NCBI RefSeq assembly: GCF_002836945.1
Contig: NZ_NIJM01000004.1
Coordinates: 62,001 to 126,000 of the forward strand
Reading direction: 5' to 3'
Length of the DNA stretch: 64,000 bases
Source of the DNA: Shewanella chilikensis
GTDB lineage: Bacteria; Pseudomonadota; Gammaproteobacteria; Enterobacterales; Shewanellaceae
Under the pieces are notes generated by a model. The model ran no database searches, had not been told where the DNA came from, and was given only the letters and a program-made list of their open reading frames with translations. Made by a program: the position numbers and the translations under genes. Below, in pieces: positions 56,358 to 64,000 of the stretch (positions are counted from its first letter, which is position 1; each line of letters starts with the position of its first letter).

Positions 56358-57041
56358 TCATCCTTGTTCGTTGTCTTCTTGTTCCAACCAGGCTGGATGG
56401 CACCACTCATCCAGAATTGCCAAAACCTTAGGTTTCCCGGTGCCCTTCAATGAAGAAAAAGGCTCGACTCTGACCCAATCACCAAAGTCAGCCAGCGCTT
56501 TACGTACCTCATTGACCGTTTTCATCTTGGCACTCTGTGGCAACTTATCTGCCTTGGTCAGCAGCGCCAACACCGGGATTTCACTGGCAACAGCCCATTC
56601 AATCATCTGCAAATCCAAGTCTTTCAACGGATGGCGAATATCCATCAGCACCACCACACCACTCAAGCAAGCCCGCTTTTGTAAATATTCACCCAAAGAT
56701 TCCTGCCATTTGAGCTTCATGGCCAGTGGTACCTGAGCAAAACCATAGCCGGGTAAATCCACCAAACGGCGCTGCTCATCGAGCTCAAACACATTGATCA
56801 GTTGGGTACGGCCAGGAGTTTTACTGGTTCTGGCAAGGTTTTTCTGCTCGGTCAAAGCATTCAAAGCACTTGATTTACCGGCATTTGAGCGACCAGCAAA
56901 GGCGATTTCCACGCCGGTATCGCCAGGTAAGTGCTTGTCCAAATGGGCAATATCAGGCGCGCTGATAAGGAATTTTGTCTTGCGAAAATCGATACGAGTT
57001 GCTGTCACTTCTGACTCCGGAATTTTGCTGGGTGATAGCAT
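56358..57041 (-). CDS. engB: Ribosome biogenesis GTPase EngB (YihA/YsxC)
   Basis: The GTPase motifs are complete: G1 GRSNAGKSS (about 50-58), G3 DLPGYG, G4 TKAD, with the family's [12 protein letters not shown] switch region. EngB assists 50S ribosomal subunit assembly in the cytosol and is usually essential. Length 227 aa is slightly longer than E. coli (210) by an N-terminal extension. Divergent from the cytochrome c4 gene. Confidence 0.96.
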   Translation of the reverse strand: MLSPSKIPESEVTATRIDFRKTKFLISAPDIAHLDKHLPGDTGVEIAFAGRSNAGKSSALNALTEQKNLARTSKTPGRTQLINVFELDEQRRLVDLPGYGFAQVPLAMKLKWQESLGEYLQKRACLSGVVVLMDIRHPLKDLDLQMIEWAVASEIPVLALLTKADKLPQSAKMKTVNEVRKALADFGDWVRVEPFSSLKGTGKPKVLAILDEWCHPAWLEQEDNEQG

Positions 57042-57177
57042 AAATATTGAAGACTTGCTTACTTTTCCACGTTTTCGTGTAAAATATTAGCCCGATCACA
57101 TTATTTGTATTTTACCACGCTTGCGGGTCACCCTAGTAAGCTCAGGACAATAATTTAACGAAAGAAGTTGGAACGCC

Positions 57178-57798
57178 ATGAAAAAGTTAGCCCTTGCGCT
57201 GTCTGTAGTCGCCGCCATATCTTCACCTGCGATTGCTGAAGGTAATGCTGAAGCGGGAAAAACCAAAGCCATTGTCTGTTCTGCCTGCCACGGTCTTGAT
57301 GGCAACAGCATGATCGACATGTATCCCAAATTGGCCGGTCAGCATACAACCTATCTGCAAAAACAGCTGCGGGAGTTTCGTAGTGCAGCTCAAACCGGTG
57401 GCAAGGATGGCCGTATGGATCCTATCATGGGTGGGATGGCGGTAGCCTTGAGCGATCAGGATATTGCCGATGTTGCAGCTTATTTTGCCAGTCAAACATT
57501 ACAAGTTGCTGAAGTAAAAGATGTTCCTGATGCCGGCGAAAAGCTGTTCAAGGGTGGTGATATGTCTCGTGGCATAGCCGCTTGTTCTGCTTGTCACGGT
57601 CCTGAAGGTAAAGGCAGCGAACTGGCCGGTTTCCCGGCTGTTGCTGGGCAGCACGCCAACTACATCAAGATCCAGTTGAATAAGTTCCGTGACCAGAGCC
57701 GTCATAATGACCTAAACGGCATGATGCAGGACACAGCGAAAAAGCTGAATGATGCAGATATTGATGCACTGGCCAAGTACATCTCCAGCCTGAAGTAA
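57178..57798 (+). CDS. Diheme cytochrome c4
   Basis: The 206-residue precursor has a signal peptide (cleaved near PAIAE) and two class I c-type domains, each with a heme site: CSACH at about residues 33-37 and 138-142. Axial Met ligands are expected in each half. Periplasmic cytochrome c4 shuttles electrons between the bc1 complex and terminal oxidases. Its position beside engB is shared by many gamma-proteobacteria. A terminator follows. Confidence 0.94.
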   Translation: MKKLALALSVVAAISSPAIAEGNAEAGKTKAIVCSACHGLDGNSMIDMYPKLAGQHTTYLQKQLREFRSAAQTGGKDGRMDPIMGGMAVALSDQDIADVAAYFASQTLQVAEVKDVPDAGEKLFKGGDMSRGIAACSACHGPEGKGSELAGFPAVAGQHANYIKIQLNKFRDQSRHNDLNGMMQDTAKKLNDADIDALAKYISSLK

Positions 57799-57815
57799 TT
57801 TTTGCTGTAACTTGG

Positions 57816-57839
57816 AAAAGGGTGAAGTTTCACCCTTTT
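57816..57839 (+). terminator. Terminator of cytochrome c4 gene
   Basis: Inverted repeat AAAAGGGTGAA / TTCACCCTTTT with a 2-base centre, 17 bp after the stop codon, ending in a short T run. Confidence 0.75.
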
Positions 57840-57985
57840 CTTAAGCCACAATGTTTATGTTTACGTTTACGTAAACTGAAAACATTAATGCTTGACACAG
57901 ATCACAGATTTAGGTTTAATGTGCCCGTACCGAGATAAACCCATCTGTTTGTATAAAAACTTTACCAACAACATTCAGGTTTCGG

Positions 57986-57991
57986 TATAAT
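57986..57991 (+). promoter_or_regulatory. Candidate -10 box of the CsrB-like RNA
   Basis: A perfect TATAAT with no good -35 at the usual distance, which suits an activator-dependent promoter such as those driven by UvrY/GacA. An alternative promoter, TTGACA-17-TTTAAT, lies at 57892-57920. The palindrome GTTTACGTAAAC at 57863-57874 could bind a regulator. Which promoter is used is undecided. Confidence 0.4.
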
Positions 57992-57997
57992 TTACAT

Positions 57998-58518
57998 TCA
58001 AGATATAAGAATAAAGCAAGCCAATAACAATAAGACTACTAAGACCACTCGCAAATAATAATAATGAGTCGAGATTTCAGTTTGAAATCCAGGTCAATAA
58101 AAGTAAGGAACCGGCGATTTTGCCAAACCGCTTTTTAGCATTGTCCTTACGAATTAACAGGGGAACTTGCTCCAACAGGAAGATGTTTGCAGGACTCAAA
58201 CATTGGCACGGGAAGCAACGCGCTTTGGATGCACTGGCTGGAAGCTTGTTATCACTGGAAGGTACTTGGTAGACAAGGATGGTCTGTTAGGCGTCACAGA
58301 AGACGACTGAATAATGATGAGTCAATTGGCCATCGCTATTTGCAGGAAACCCAAGAAAGTGTCTGGAAGACCGATAACGAGAAAAACTGCAGGGAAAGCT
58401 GTCAAAAAAAGAAGGATATCGACCGGGAAAGTCGCATAGCAAGTAAGGAAACTTGAAATCAGAATAGGGTGTTAGTTAGCACCATCATAAGGCGGCAGCC
58501 ATACTGCCGCCTTTTTTT
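57998..58518 (+). ncRNA. csrB: CsrB-family regulatory RNA (CsrA-titrating)
   Basis: Between about 58106 and 58450 there are 15 GGA triplets, many as AGGA, GGGA or TGGA in short hairpin loops, the hallmark of RNAs that sequester the translational regulator CsrA. The RNA ends in a strong terminator (AGGCGGCAG / CTGCCGCCT at 58490-58512 plus seven T). An 89-codon open frame across the region is accidental. Family known from BarA/UvrY systems. The 5' end is uncertain by about 100 bases. Confidence 0.82.
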
Positions 58519-58563
58519 ATGGCATAATTTATTAACCACCATTGAGCAGATCTGAATTAGTCC

Positions 58564-59250
58564 ATGCGTCGCTGCCCCCTGTGTCATAACGATCAGGCTG
58601 AACTCAGCTTTCAAGATAAGAAACGAGGTTTTTATCTCTGCCCTGAATGTCGGCTGTTGTTTGCAGACTCCAGCAGTTACCTGTTACCCGATGCCGAAAA
58701 GCAGCGTTACGGCCGAGCCCGCCAAACAGGAAAGCAAAAGCAGTTGGCTCGCTTTATCCACCCCTTGTTGGATCAGCTGCAATCTTTGCAGCCAACGCCT
58801 TTATTTGGTCTCAACTTTGGCCGAGTGCTAAGCGAGGATGGCCTGAAACAGATCCGCGACGCCGGTCACCATTTACAACAGTTCGATCCCTTTTTTGCAG
58901 CAGACCACCAGTTACTACATCACCAATATGACTTTATCTGTTGTTTTCGGGTATTCGAACACTTCAGGACCCCGGCCAAAGAGTGGAGCTTAATAGAAAC
59001 CCTTTTGAAACCAGGTGGTTGGCTGGCCATATCCACCCCACTACTGACCTCTTTAGCCGCGTTCCCCAAATGGCATTACAAAAACAATCCAACCCATGTC
59101 AGCTTTTATCAGCAGCAGACATTTGCTTACTTGGCATCTCAGGGCAAATTTAGGCTAATATTTGCAGCGCAGGACTTCATCTTGATGCAAAAAACATCAG
59201 GATCTGCTATAACACGCGACCTTGATGCAGAACCGCCGCTTGTAGACTGA
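58564..59250 (+). CDS. Methyltransferase-like protein with zinc ribbon and degenerate SAM loop
   Basis: The 228-residue product starts with a zinc ribbon (CPLC...CPEC, residues 4-29) and has a Rossmann-like region with FRVFEHFRTPAKEW and LLKPGGWLAIST, as in class I SAM methyltransferases. The glycine-rich SAM motif expected at FGLNFGRVL is poorly conserved, so activity is doubtful. It lies between the CsrB-like RNA and yihI. Substrate unknown. Confidence 0.75.
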   Translation: MRRCPLCHNDQAELSFQDKKRGFYLCPECRLLFADSSSYLLPDAEKQRYGRARQTGKQKQLARFIHPLLDQLQSLQPTPLFGLNFGRVLSEDGLKQIRDAGHHLQQFDPFFAADHQLLHHQYDFICCFRVFEHFRTPAKEWSLIETLLKPGGWLAISTPLLTSLAAFPKWHYKNNPTHVSFYQQQTFAYLASQGKFRLIFAAQDFILMQKTSGSAITRDLDAEPPLVD

Positions 59251-59297
59251 ACCCGGCACGGTTCGGACGCAACCAACTACTTTTTATCGAGAGAATT

Positions 59298-59822
59298 ATG
59301 TCCCGTAGTAAAAAGACCCGCAAAGTCGGCGAGAACAACCCCAAACTGGCCCCCAGAAGCAAGAAATCTGAGCGCGCTCCGGCCCGTAAGAAGCAGGACT
59401 CTGGCAATAAGGCGGGCAGCCGCCAGAACCCAGCTGCTCCGAAGGGGCAAAAACGTGCTGGCACTGACAAACAAGATATCCGCCTTGGCAGCAAAAAACC
59501 TGTCGCTCTGGATATAGTCAAAGAAAAGGTTGCACAGCCCAAACAACCCAAACTGACCGATGAACAGTTGCTGCTGCAACTGGAGGAAGATCCGCGCCTG
59601 AATAAGCTGCTGGATCAACTGGAAGAAGGACGGGAACTGGCCGCCGATGACCAGCAATGGCTGGAGCGGCAATTGGCCAAGATTGAGAAGCTAATGGAAA
59701 AACTCGGCATTACCGATTTGGATCAGAGCGATGAAGCCCCAGGCAAGGGTCATAGCGATGACGAGTTGCTGGAAAAATTCGAATCCGGTGCTGAACTTCT
59801 GAAACAATACCAAGACAACTAA
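59298..59822 (+). CDS. yihI: Der GTPase-activating protein YihI
   Basis: The 174-residue protein has a Lys/Arg/Pro-rich basic N-terminal half (MSRSKKTRKVGENNPK) and an acidic, helical C-terminal half (LTDEQLLLQLEEDPRLNKLLD), as in YihI. YihI stimulates the GTPase Der in 50S ribosome assembly. It precedes the DUF2489 gene by 11 bp, probably in one transcript that includes hemN further on in many relatives. Confidence 0.93.
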   Translation: MSRSKKTRKVGENNPKLAPRSKKSERAPARKKQDSGNKAGSRQNPAAPKGQKRAGTDKQDIRLGSKKPVALDIVKEKVAQPKQPKLTDEQLLLQLEEDPRLNKLLDQLEEGRELAADDQQWLERQLAKIEKLMEKLGITDLDQSDEAPGKGHSDDELLEKFESGAELLKQYQDN

Positions 59823-59833
59823 CGGAGGCCGGG

Positions 59834-60301
59834 ATGCAGTTTATCCTCATCATCTTAGCCATGTTGATCATCATAGGACTGAGCGCCTATGCCACAGTGT
59901 TGCTGCTGCGTCTGAGGAAACAAACCCAGGCCAGAGAGCTGGCTATGGCTGAACAAAAGGCCGTTATGGAAGCGAAACAGGCATCCCTGCTTGCAGATAT
60001 CCGCTATATTGCTGCCGCCATGACGGAAGAACGTTGTGAGTTGTCCGAAGGGGTAGTTAGAATCGTCAAACTGTTCGATCTGCTATCGCTGACAGAGAGA
60101 GTCAGTGGTGACTACCCGGATGTATTTACCCATTTTGAGCGTATCAAGGATCATCCCATTCTGGAGGCTAGGGCTCAGTTACCCAAGCAAGAACGGATGC
60201 GGCTCGACCTGGCCAGGATGAAGTCTGAAGCCGAGCTGGAGCAAGGCATATTGGCCGACGCCAAAAAACTCTCCGAGTTTCAGCTCAAACCAGCTCATTA
60301 G
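59834..60301 (+). CDS. DUF2489 membrane-anchored protein
   Basis: The 155-residue product has one N-terminal membrane helix (FILIILAMLIIIGLSAYATVLLL) and a helical, charged cytosolic part with ADIRYIAAAMTEERCELSEGVVRI, typical of DUF2489. Function is unknown; the gene is conserved next to yihI. SD CGGAGG precedes the ATG. Confidence 0.88.
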   Translation: MQFILIILAMLIIIGLSAYATVLLLRLRKQTQARELAMAEQKAVMEAKQASLLADIRYIAAAMTEERCELSEGVVRIVKLFDLLSLTERVSGDYPDVFTHFERIKDHPILEARAQLPKQERMRLDLARMKSEAELEQGILADAKKLSEFQLKPAH

Positions 60302-60650
60302 GCACCAACTGCCGGCTTGCTCTCAGCAGTCGGCAGCACTTTATTCACCCCCCTAACTCTTCGCCCCCAAAAATCAGCCCCAAACATCGGAGGCCTGTGT
60401 TTTGCTTACGCCTGAGTTCGCAGCCTTGTTTTGCCGTCTCAGCCAAACAATAATCAAACCTGCTGAATCTTTTCTCTGGCGTGAGTCGGTGCACAAAACC
60501 TCAATAAGGAAACAGACATTGAAAGCATTTTCAGGGATATTTCTTAACGTTTGCTTGTGTACATATAATTTTTACAACCTGGATCAAGGTTATTTGAGCA
60601 ATAACCCTGCATACTTCGCTCATTGCTAATTTACTGTCGGAGGACACGCC
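60302..60650. other. Intergenic region upstream of hemN
   Basis: No convincing gene is seen; a 75-codon open frame here lacks a ribosome site and homologous character. A TATAAT box at 60564-60569 and the inverted repeat AACCT-GGATCA-AGGTT at 60576-60591 just after it may be part of the hemN promoter. No good FNR box was found. Confidence 0.45.
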
Positions 60651-62027
60651 TTGAAGCAGCCCACTCATATCAGCTGGGATCAATCAATGATCGAGAAATA
60701 TAACTACAGCGGTCCCCGTTATACTTCCTATCCAACGGCGCTGGAGTTTGACGACTCATTCACAGAAGGCGATCTATTGTCGGCCATAGCCGGCAGCAAA
60801 AGTGACAAGCTATCTCTGTATATTCATATCCCCTTCTGCGCCAAACTTTGCTATTACTGCGGCTGCAACAAGGTGATCACCCGGCATCAGCACAAAGCTG
60901 ATCAGTACATAGAGTACCTGGCAGCCGAAATCGTCAAGCGGGCACCTCTGTTCAAACACTACACTGTGACTCAGATGCACTGGGGCGGTGGTACGCCGAC
61001 TTTCCTTAACCCAGAGCAAATCATCAAGTTATCGTCACTGTTGAAAAGTCACTTCAACTTTGCCGAACAGGGTGAATACTCTATCGAAGTCGACCCTAGA
61101 GAAATCGAACTGTCTATGCTGGATGCCCTTAAAGAGGCCGGCTTCAACCGTATCTCCATCGGAGTGCAGGACTTCAATAAAGAGGTTCAGGTAGCAGTTA
61201 ACCGTGAACAGGATGAAGACTTTATCTTTGCGCTGATCAAAAAGGCCAAAGAGATGGGCTTTGTCTCTACCAACGTCGATTTGATTTACGGCTTGCCTCA
61301 TCAAACACCGGAAACCTTTGCCGAAACCATTCAGCGAATTCTGGATCTGTCACCCGACCGTCTGTCTGTATTCAACTATGCTCACCTGCCGGCCCGCTTC
61401 GCGGCGCAGCGGAAAATTAAAGATGAGCACCTGCCCAGCCCACAACAGAAGCTGGACATGCTGCATCAGACTATTGAGACCCTGACCGGCGCCGGCTATC
61501 AATACATAGGCATGGATCACTTCGCCAAACCCGATGATGAGCTGGCCAAGCTGCAAAGAGAAGGCCGATTGCACCGTAACTTCCAGGGTTATACCACCCA
61601 AGAAGAGTGCGACCTCCTTGGACTAGGGGTGTCATCCATCAGTCAGATTGGTGACTGTTATGCGCAGAACCAAAAAGATATTCGCCCTTACTATGAAGCC
61701 ATAGATGAGCAGGGTCACGCTCTGTGGAAAGGCTGTAAACTCAATCGTGATGATGAAATCCGTCGCGCGGTGATCAAGCAGCTTATCTGTCACTTTGAGC
61801 TTGATATGGCCAAGATGGAGCAACAATTGGGGATCCAGTTTGAAGACTACTTCGCCGAAGATCTCAAGCTGCTGCAAACCTTTATCGACGATAAACTGGT
61901 TAACATTGAAAACCGTCAGATCAGCATCAGCCCAACCGGGCGTCTGTTGATCCGTAATATCTGTATCTGTTTCGATGTCTACTTCCGAGAAAAGGCACGT
62001 CAGCAACAGTTCTCCCGGGTAATTTAA
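60651..62027 (+). CDS. hemN: Oxygen-independent coproporphyrinogen III oxidase
   Basis: HemN decarboxylates coproporphyrinogen III in heme synthesis without O2. The radical-SAM cluster motif is in IPFCAKLCYYCGCNK (about residues 60-74), followed by HWGGGTPTFL. Length 458 aa matches E. coli HemN (457). The start is TTG at 60651 with GGAGG upstream; the conserved THISWDQSMIEKYNYSGPRY follows. A terminator follows the stop codon. Confidence 0.96.
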   Translation: MKQPTHISWDQSMIEKYNYSGPRYTSYPTALEFDDSFTEGDLLSAIAGSKSDKLSLYIHIPFCAKLCYYCGCNKVITRHQHKADQYIEYLAAEIVKRAPLFKHYTVTQMHWGGGTPTFLNPEQIIKLSSLLKSHFNFAEQGEYSIEVDPREIELSMLDALKEAGFNRISIGVQDFNKEVQVAVNREQDEDFIFALIKKAKEMGFVSTNVDLIYGLPHQTPETFAETIQRILDLSPDRLSVFNYAHLPARFAAQRKIKDEHLPSPQQKLDMLHQTIETLTGAGYQYIGMDHFAKPDDELAKLQREGRLHRNFQGYTTQEECDLLGLGVSSISQIGDCYAQNQKDIRPYYEAIDEQGHALWKGCKLNRDDEIRRAVIKQLICHFELDMAKMEQQLGIQFEDYFAEDLKLLQTFIDDKLVNIENRQISISPTGRLLIRNICICFDVYFREKARQQQFSRVI

Positions 62028-62040
62028 CCCTGAGTAGAAT

Positions 62041-62073
62041 AAAAAAGCCGATGAATGATTCATCGGCTTTTTT
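62041..62073. terminator. Bidirectional terminator hemN / add
   Basis: Stem GCCGATGAAT / ATTCATCGGC flanked by A6 on the left and T6 on the right, between two converging genes; it can serve both. Confidence 0.9.
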
Positions 62074-62090
62074 GTGTCTTAACCAAACTT

Positions 62091-63086
62091 TTATGCTTTA
62101 GCGGCGTAAAGTTCCCGGCGCTCGCTGTCTGAGAGGAAGGCCATCTCCACGCCATTACGCTGCAGCTTGGCCAACTCAGCGTCGGTGAAGCCCATCTCCT
62201 GCTTAACCACACGATATTCATGCTTGATATCTATGGCACTGACGCCTGGATCATCGGTATTCAAGCCAATCAGCACACCGGCTTCCATAAAGGTGCGCAG
62301 TGGATGCTCCTGATAGCTGCTCACAGTGGAAGTATGTAGATTACTGGTGGGACAGGACTCGATACCTATCTTATGTTCCACCAGATACTCCATCAATTTG
62401 GGATCATGAATGGCATTGACCCCATGGCCTATGCGAGTCGCCCCCAACTCCTTGATGGCTTGCCACATGCTTTGGGCACCGGCGGCTTCTCCGGCGTGAG
62501 CCGTTATCTGAAGTCCGGCATCACGCACCCGCTTGAAATGCTCGTTAAACAACTCACCGGGGAAACCCAATTCATCACCGGCCAAATCAACCGCGACCAG
62601 AGACTCCCTGTGCGCGAGCAAGCCATCCAACTCCTGAGTACAAGCCTGCTGGCCAAATGAGCGAGACAGAATACCTATCAGTTTTATCTTAACCTGATAG
62701 TCCTTGAGCCCGGCTTTTACACCATCAACAACGGCTTCCACCACGCCTTCTATCGGCAGCTTGTGATTCATTGCCATGTAGTAAGGGCTGAACCTTAATT
62801 CGGCATAGTCCAACCCGGACAATGCCGCATCGGCGACATTTTCATAGGCCACCCGCTTTACCGCATCCAAATCGGCCAGCACGGCAACCATCCAGTCCAG
62901 CTTTTTCAGGAAAGCCACTAAGCTGGATTCTTTGCCCTGGATCTGTACATAAGGTGCCAAATCCTCAAGCGAGGCCGCCGGCAAGGCAATGCCATGTTGG
63001 TGACCCAGTTCCCATATGGTCTCAACCCTGACATTACCGTCCAGATGGCGATGTAAATCAACCAACGGAATTGAAGTATCAATCAT
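62091..63086 (-). CDS. add: Adenosine deaminase
   Basis: The enzyme converts adenosine (and deoxyadenosine) to inosine. The zinc residues are in LHRHLDGN (N-terminus), TAHAGEA and NTDDPGVS. Length 331 aa. I start at the ATG 63086, where AGGGGTT is upstream; an open frame to 63173 is not conserved. Convergent with hemN. Confidence 0.95.
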   Translation of the reverse strand: MIDTSIPLVDLHRHLDGNVRVETIWELGHQHGIALPAASLEDLAPYVQIQGKESSLVAFLKKLDWMVAVLADLDAVKRVAYENVADAALSGLDYAELRFSPYYMAMNHKLPIEGVVEAVVDGVKAGLKDYQVKIKLIGILSRSFGQQACTQELDGLLAHRESLVAVDLAGDELGFPGELFNEHFKRVRDAGLQITAHAGEAAGAQSMWQAIKELGATRIGHGVNAIHDPKLMEYLVEHKIGIESCPTSNLHTSTVSSYQEHPLRTFMEAGVLIGLNTDDPGVSAIDIKHEYRVVKQEMGFTDAELAKLQRNGVEMAFLSDSERRELYAAKA

Positions 63087-63284
63087 AAAAATAACCCCTG
63101 TATGAACTACCCCGCCAATGTAATTATTTTTTGGTCTGGGGACGCTTAAGTGTAACACGCCTTTTGTTAGCACCTCTTAGTCTACTGACAGGCTTTGTTA
63201 CCAAAAGGTGACGTTAAATCTCTGGGGGTCCATCCGGGCTTGAGGCATAATCCGTCATCAAGGATAAAAAAGGAACAAAATCAA

Positions 63285-64000
63285 ATGAAAAAACTCCTGC
63301 TCCCCCTATTGCTCACCGGACTCTTGGGCGCCTGCCAAACCCCTACTCATGAAACCAACACGCCAGAAATAGGCAAGCAGCAATCCCAAGCCGATAGCCA
63401 GCTCCAGCAGTTAATAACCGATGCCTGGCAGCAACGGCTGGCAGAAAGCCCACAGATGGCCTTCCAGTTTGGCGATGACTCGGCCGCGGGTAAATTAGCA
63501 GACTTGTCAGCTGAGGCTCTGGCGGCCGATGCTGCGGCCAATTCAGCACTATTGCAACGGCTAAAGGCGATACCCAGGGAACAGCTGAGCAAAGAAGCCG
63601 CCATCAATGCCAGTATTCTCGAATACCAATTGCAGGAGAATGTGGATAGCTTCAGGTTCAAGGCCCATTACCTGCCGATTACCTCAGAGAGTGGCTTTCA
63701 CGCTTACATTGCTTCTATGGCCTCAGGGCCATTCAAGACAGAAGCCGATTACCGTCGCTACCTGCAGAAGCTGCAATCTCTGCCGCGCTACTTCCAGCAA
63801 CAGATACACTGGATGCGCCAAGGGCTTGCCGAGGGTATCACTCAGCCGCAATCTGTGCTGAAAGGGTTTGAACAGAGTATTCAGGCCTATATAGTACCAG
63901 TGCAACAAAGCAGCTATTTCAAGCCGTTTGAGACGTTTCCAGAGCACTTTTCTGCCAATCTTAAACAGGAGCTGAGCCATGCCGGGTACGTCAGTGTCGA
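63285..64000 (+). CDS. DUF885 lipoprotein, 3' end outside window
   Basis: The 238 visible residues begin with a lipoprotein signal (LLLTGLLGAC, Cys17 as lipidation site), then ITDAWQQRLAESPQMAFQFGDD and HYLPITSESGFHAYIASMASGPFKT, as in DUF885 proteins, a family related to zinc metalloproteases. The zinc motif (HExxH) would be further right. Start ATG at 63285 with AAAGGAAC upstream. It probably acts in the periplasm or outer membrane. Confidence 0.85.
   Translation, partial: MKKLLLPLLLTGLLGACQTPTHETNTPEIGKQQSQADSQLQQLITDAWQQRLAESPQMAFQFGDDSAAGKLADLSAEALAADAAANSALLQRLKAIPREQLSKEAAINASILEYQLQENVDSFRFKAHYLPITSESGFHAYIASMASGPFKTEADYRRYLQKLQSLPRYFQQQIHWMRQGLAEGITQPQSVLKGFEQSIQAYIVPVQQSSYFKPFETFPEHFSANLKQELSHAGYVSV

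Noticed and set aside
57863..57874. GTTTACGTAAAC as a UvrY/GacA box
   Set aside because: Does not fit the known TGTAAG-N6-CTTACA pattern; kept only as an unassigned palindrome.
57891..57906. CRP-like site upstream of the CsrB-like RNA
   Set aside because: Only one half (TCACA) is good; the other matches 3 of 5 bases.
58187..58456. 89-codon ORF
   Set aside because: Lies inside the GGA-rich CsrB-like RNA, has no ribosome-binding site and a composition unlike protein-coding genes.
60402..60629. 75-codon ORF before hemN
   Set aside because: No ribosome-binding site and no recognisable domain; overlaps the probable hemN promoter.

Overview
The window looks like a chromosomal segment of a gamma-proteobacterium of the Shewanella type. 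This rests on gene content and order: fabR beside an aerobic desaturase, selD-selU, prlC, tupABC with molybdenum-cofactor genes, coaD next to a heptose-rich lipooligosaccharide (LOS) core cluster with kdkA and waaA, kbl-tdh-glpE-glpG, polA-Spot 42-engB-cytochrome c4, yihI-DUF2489-hemN-add. No ribosomal RNA, tRNA, CRISPR array, intact insertion sequence or prophage is visible. Species assignment is inference.

Layout. 1-4.4 kb: AT-rich chaperone-usher fimbrial genes, cut by the left edge, then an orphan small gene. 5.3-19.8 kb: housekeeping genes for fatty-acid control, selenium, lysophospholipid, redox, peptidase, thioesterase and DNA repair functions. 19.8-20.4 kb: two tandem RyhB-like small RNAs, each with its own Fur-box promoter. 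20.4-29.8 kb: an NtrC-type two-component pair facing a tungstate transporter and molybdenum/tungsten-cofactor operon (tupA-tupB-tupC-mobA-mobB/moeA-moaA). A textbook sigma-54 promoter and two inverted repeats lie between them. 30.3-36.5 kb: mutM, a three-gene membrane module for lipid-linked sugar transfer carrying unusually long G tracts, a Wzi-like outer-membrane protein and coaD. 36.8-47.3 kb: the LOS core locus (heptosyltransferases, hldD, other glycosyltransferases, kdkA, waaA), whose centre is AT-rich. 47.4-51.8 kb: a TetR regulator, a 12-copy heptanucleotide repeat, kbl-tdh, glpE-glpG. 51.9-64 kb: elbB, polA, Spot 42 and a second candidate sRNA, engB, cytochrome c4, a CsrB-like sRNA, yihI, DUF2489, hemN, add and a partial DUF885 lipoprotein.

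How the parts work together. The proposal most worth testing is a regulated metal-cofactor unit: a sensor kinase with a large periplasmic domain and a sigma-54 activator drive, from a divergent -24/-12 promoter, one operon that imports tungstate and builds and loads the pterin cofactor. The window also carries at least four small regulatory RNAs (two RyhB, Spot 42, CsrB) plus one new candidate. Two simple-sequence features (G10/G8/G7 tracts inside a glycosylation operon, and TCTTTGG x12) are possible sources of reversible variation.
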